This document shows, one piece after another, positions 62,950-64,000 of a DNA stretch of 64,000 nucleotides. Position numbers and translations under genes: made by a program. The DNA is from Scolanthus callimorphus (taxonomy: Eukaryota; Cnidaria; Anthozoa; Actiniaria; Edwardsiidae), in assembly GCA_033964015.1 (NCBI GenBank), contig CM066915.1:12051573-12115572 (forward strand), written 5' to 3'. Position 1 is the stretch's first letter. Each line of letters starts with the position of its first letter. Under the pieces are notes generated by a model. The model saw nothing but the letters and a program-made list of their open reading frames with translations, had not been told where the DNA came from and ran no database searches.

Positions 62950-63790
62950 TTGACAAGGCAGATAGAAAGGGCCGAATAGCTAATCCGGAATATGAGATGG
63001 AGGGCATGCCACTATTTAATCAGGAGCGTTGAATTCGACCAACGTAACAATGACCTGCAAAAAGAACTGAGCAAGGACGTAAAGAAAGTCAATAGACGAC
63101 CTTCATTTAACCACCATTAATTTCTACCGGATGAAACCCGATGACTACAACTAGCTCCTCGATAAGAATGTACAGAAAGCATATAAACAGGCTGGAAAAA
63201 AGAAGGAAGTAAAAATCAATCAGGAAGCGAAGAAGATCTCAGATGATCTGGAGTTGGCCGACAGAGTTGAGACCATGGCAAGGCGGGACGCATTTATAAC
63301 TTTAAAAGACCATAAGCCAAACTTCGAAAATGCACCAAACATGCCGGCTTATTAATCCAACCAAGTCCGAAATCGGAATAATCGCGAAACATATACTCCA
63401 GAGAATCGTGAAAAGCACCGCACTGGCCACTGAAGTCAACCTATGGAGGAGCACCTACTCAGTACTCAAATGGTTCAACAAGATCGAAAATAAGCGTAGC
63501 GCGTCCTTCGTGTGCTTCGACATTGTGGTTCTCTTCCCTTCCATAACACAAGAATTGTTATCCGAGGCCATCGACTTTGCTGCGCTAACTATGTAAACAT
63601 TTCGCCTACACATTAGATGAGACAGAGAAATCATTATGCACGCAAAACAAATACTCCTTTTCAGTGCAGACGCCCGTTGGGTAAAGAAAGATGCGCCCGG
63701 CGCTTATTCGATGTAACCATGGGGTCGTACGATGGCGCTGAGTCGTGCGAACTTGTAGTAGTTTACTTTTTTTTTGTAATTTTTTTTGTA
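62950..63790 (+). pseudogene. Penelope-like RT fragment (second lineage)
   Basis: Plus-strand readings: FYRMKPDDYN, NVQKAYKQAGKKKEVKINQE, AKKISDDLELADRVETMARR, DAFITLKDHKPNFENAP (63140-63330), then RLINPTKSEIGIIAKHILQR, VNLWRSTYSVLKWFNKIENK, ASFVCFDIVVLFPSITQELL (first catalytic Asp, FD), and after shifts WVKK, LFDVTMGSYDGAESCELVVV at 63700-63770. TLKDHKPNF...RLINPTKSEIG is the RT entry of Penelope-like elements. Broken by frameshifts and a stop near 63595; ends at 63.79 kb in AT-rich DNA. Confidence 0.8.
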
Positions 63791-64000
63791 TTTCAACATC
63801 TTTATTTGTTTTATTTTCTTACAAGATAACCAATTACAAAAACCCATACTACCACAACCACACCAGAAGAAAAAAAACACAAGAAAACAAGGAAACACGA
63901 GAAAAAATAAAACTAACAAGCAAAACAGACAAAAACCGATAAAAAATCACACTATCATTAATAATTATTGTAGTGCTTTAAATTCTGACGACTTTCGTCA
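63791..64000. other. AT-rich window end
   Basis: A-rich and T-rich runs; the last bases TTCTGACGACTTTCGTCA could be the start of another hammerhead-like end, but the window stops there. Confidence 0.3.

Overview
This looks like nuclear DNA from an animal, most likely an anthozoan cnidarian such as a stony coral. The species is inferred from the mix of mobile elements (hammerhead-bearing Penelope-like, DIRS-like, CR1/RTE/L1-like non-LTR, Gypsy, mariner-like and many short TIR elements), not from a marker gene. I recognise no host gene, rRNA, functional tRNA or CRISPR array. Nearly every coding stretch that can be identified is a transposon fragment, and most are broken.

Layout. 1-4.2 kb: short inverted-repeat elements, a minisatellite and a hammerhead relic. 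4.19-10.85 kb: one mariner-like DNA transposon with about 190-bp terminal inverted repeats, split by an 863-bp insertion and stuffed with MITEs. 12.9-25.4 kb: two large inverted arms (13.2-15.15 and 22.2-25.4 kb) around a CR1-like 3' end, a 1.1-kb tandem unit carrying two well-formed hammerhead ribozymes (16.67-18.81 kb) and a decayed Gypsy element with a perfect 164-nt palindrome. 26.2-42.5 kb: a nest. DIRS-like halves (26.2-27.26 and 41.1-42.45 kb) flank a CR1-like LINE on the minus strand. That LINE is cut by a head-to-head Penelope pair (27.64-29.92 kb, 15-bp target duplication) and by a 9.1-kb TA-flanked element (30.74-39.85 kb). The 9.1-kb element holds a Gypsy retrotransposon with 140-bp LTRs (33.49-38.00 kb), which itself carries a 100-bp insert. 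42.8-48.2 kb: minisatellite, another TA-flanked element, palindromic repeats, a LINE 3' end. 48.27-50.0 kb: a second Penelope copy with inverted ends plus a fragment of another. 51.4-56 kb: a young RTE insertion beside an L1/Tx1-like pseudogene. 58.5-64 kb: a LINE tail, a full-length Penelope-like element with two hammerhead-bearing pseudo-LTRs and a 616-bp MITE in its endonuclease domain, and a further Penelope RT fragment.

How the parts relate. Three insertions could be checked at codon level: removing the inserted DNA rejoins the interrupted reading frame (transposase at 5.06/5.92 kb, LINE at 27.6/29.9 kb and at 30.7/39.8 kb). This gives a relative order: DIRS, then the LINE, then the TA-element and Penelope pair, then Gypsy, then the 100-bp insert. 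The most interesting signal is the repeated association of hammerhead ribozyme motifs (eight other sites on both strands besides degraded ones) with Penelope pLTRs, and above all the 1,106-bp tandem unit whose two hammerheads would release one unit-length RNA.
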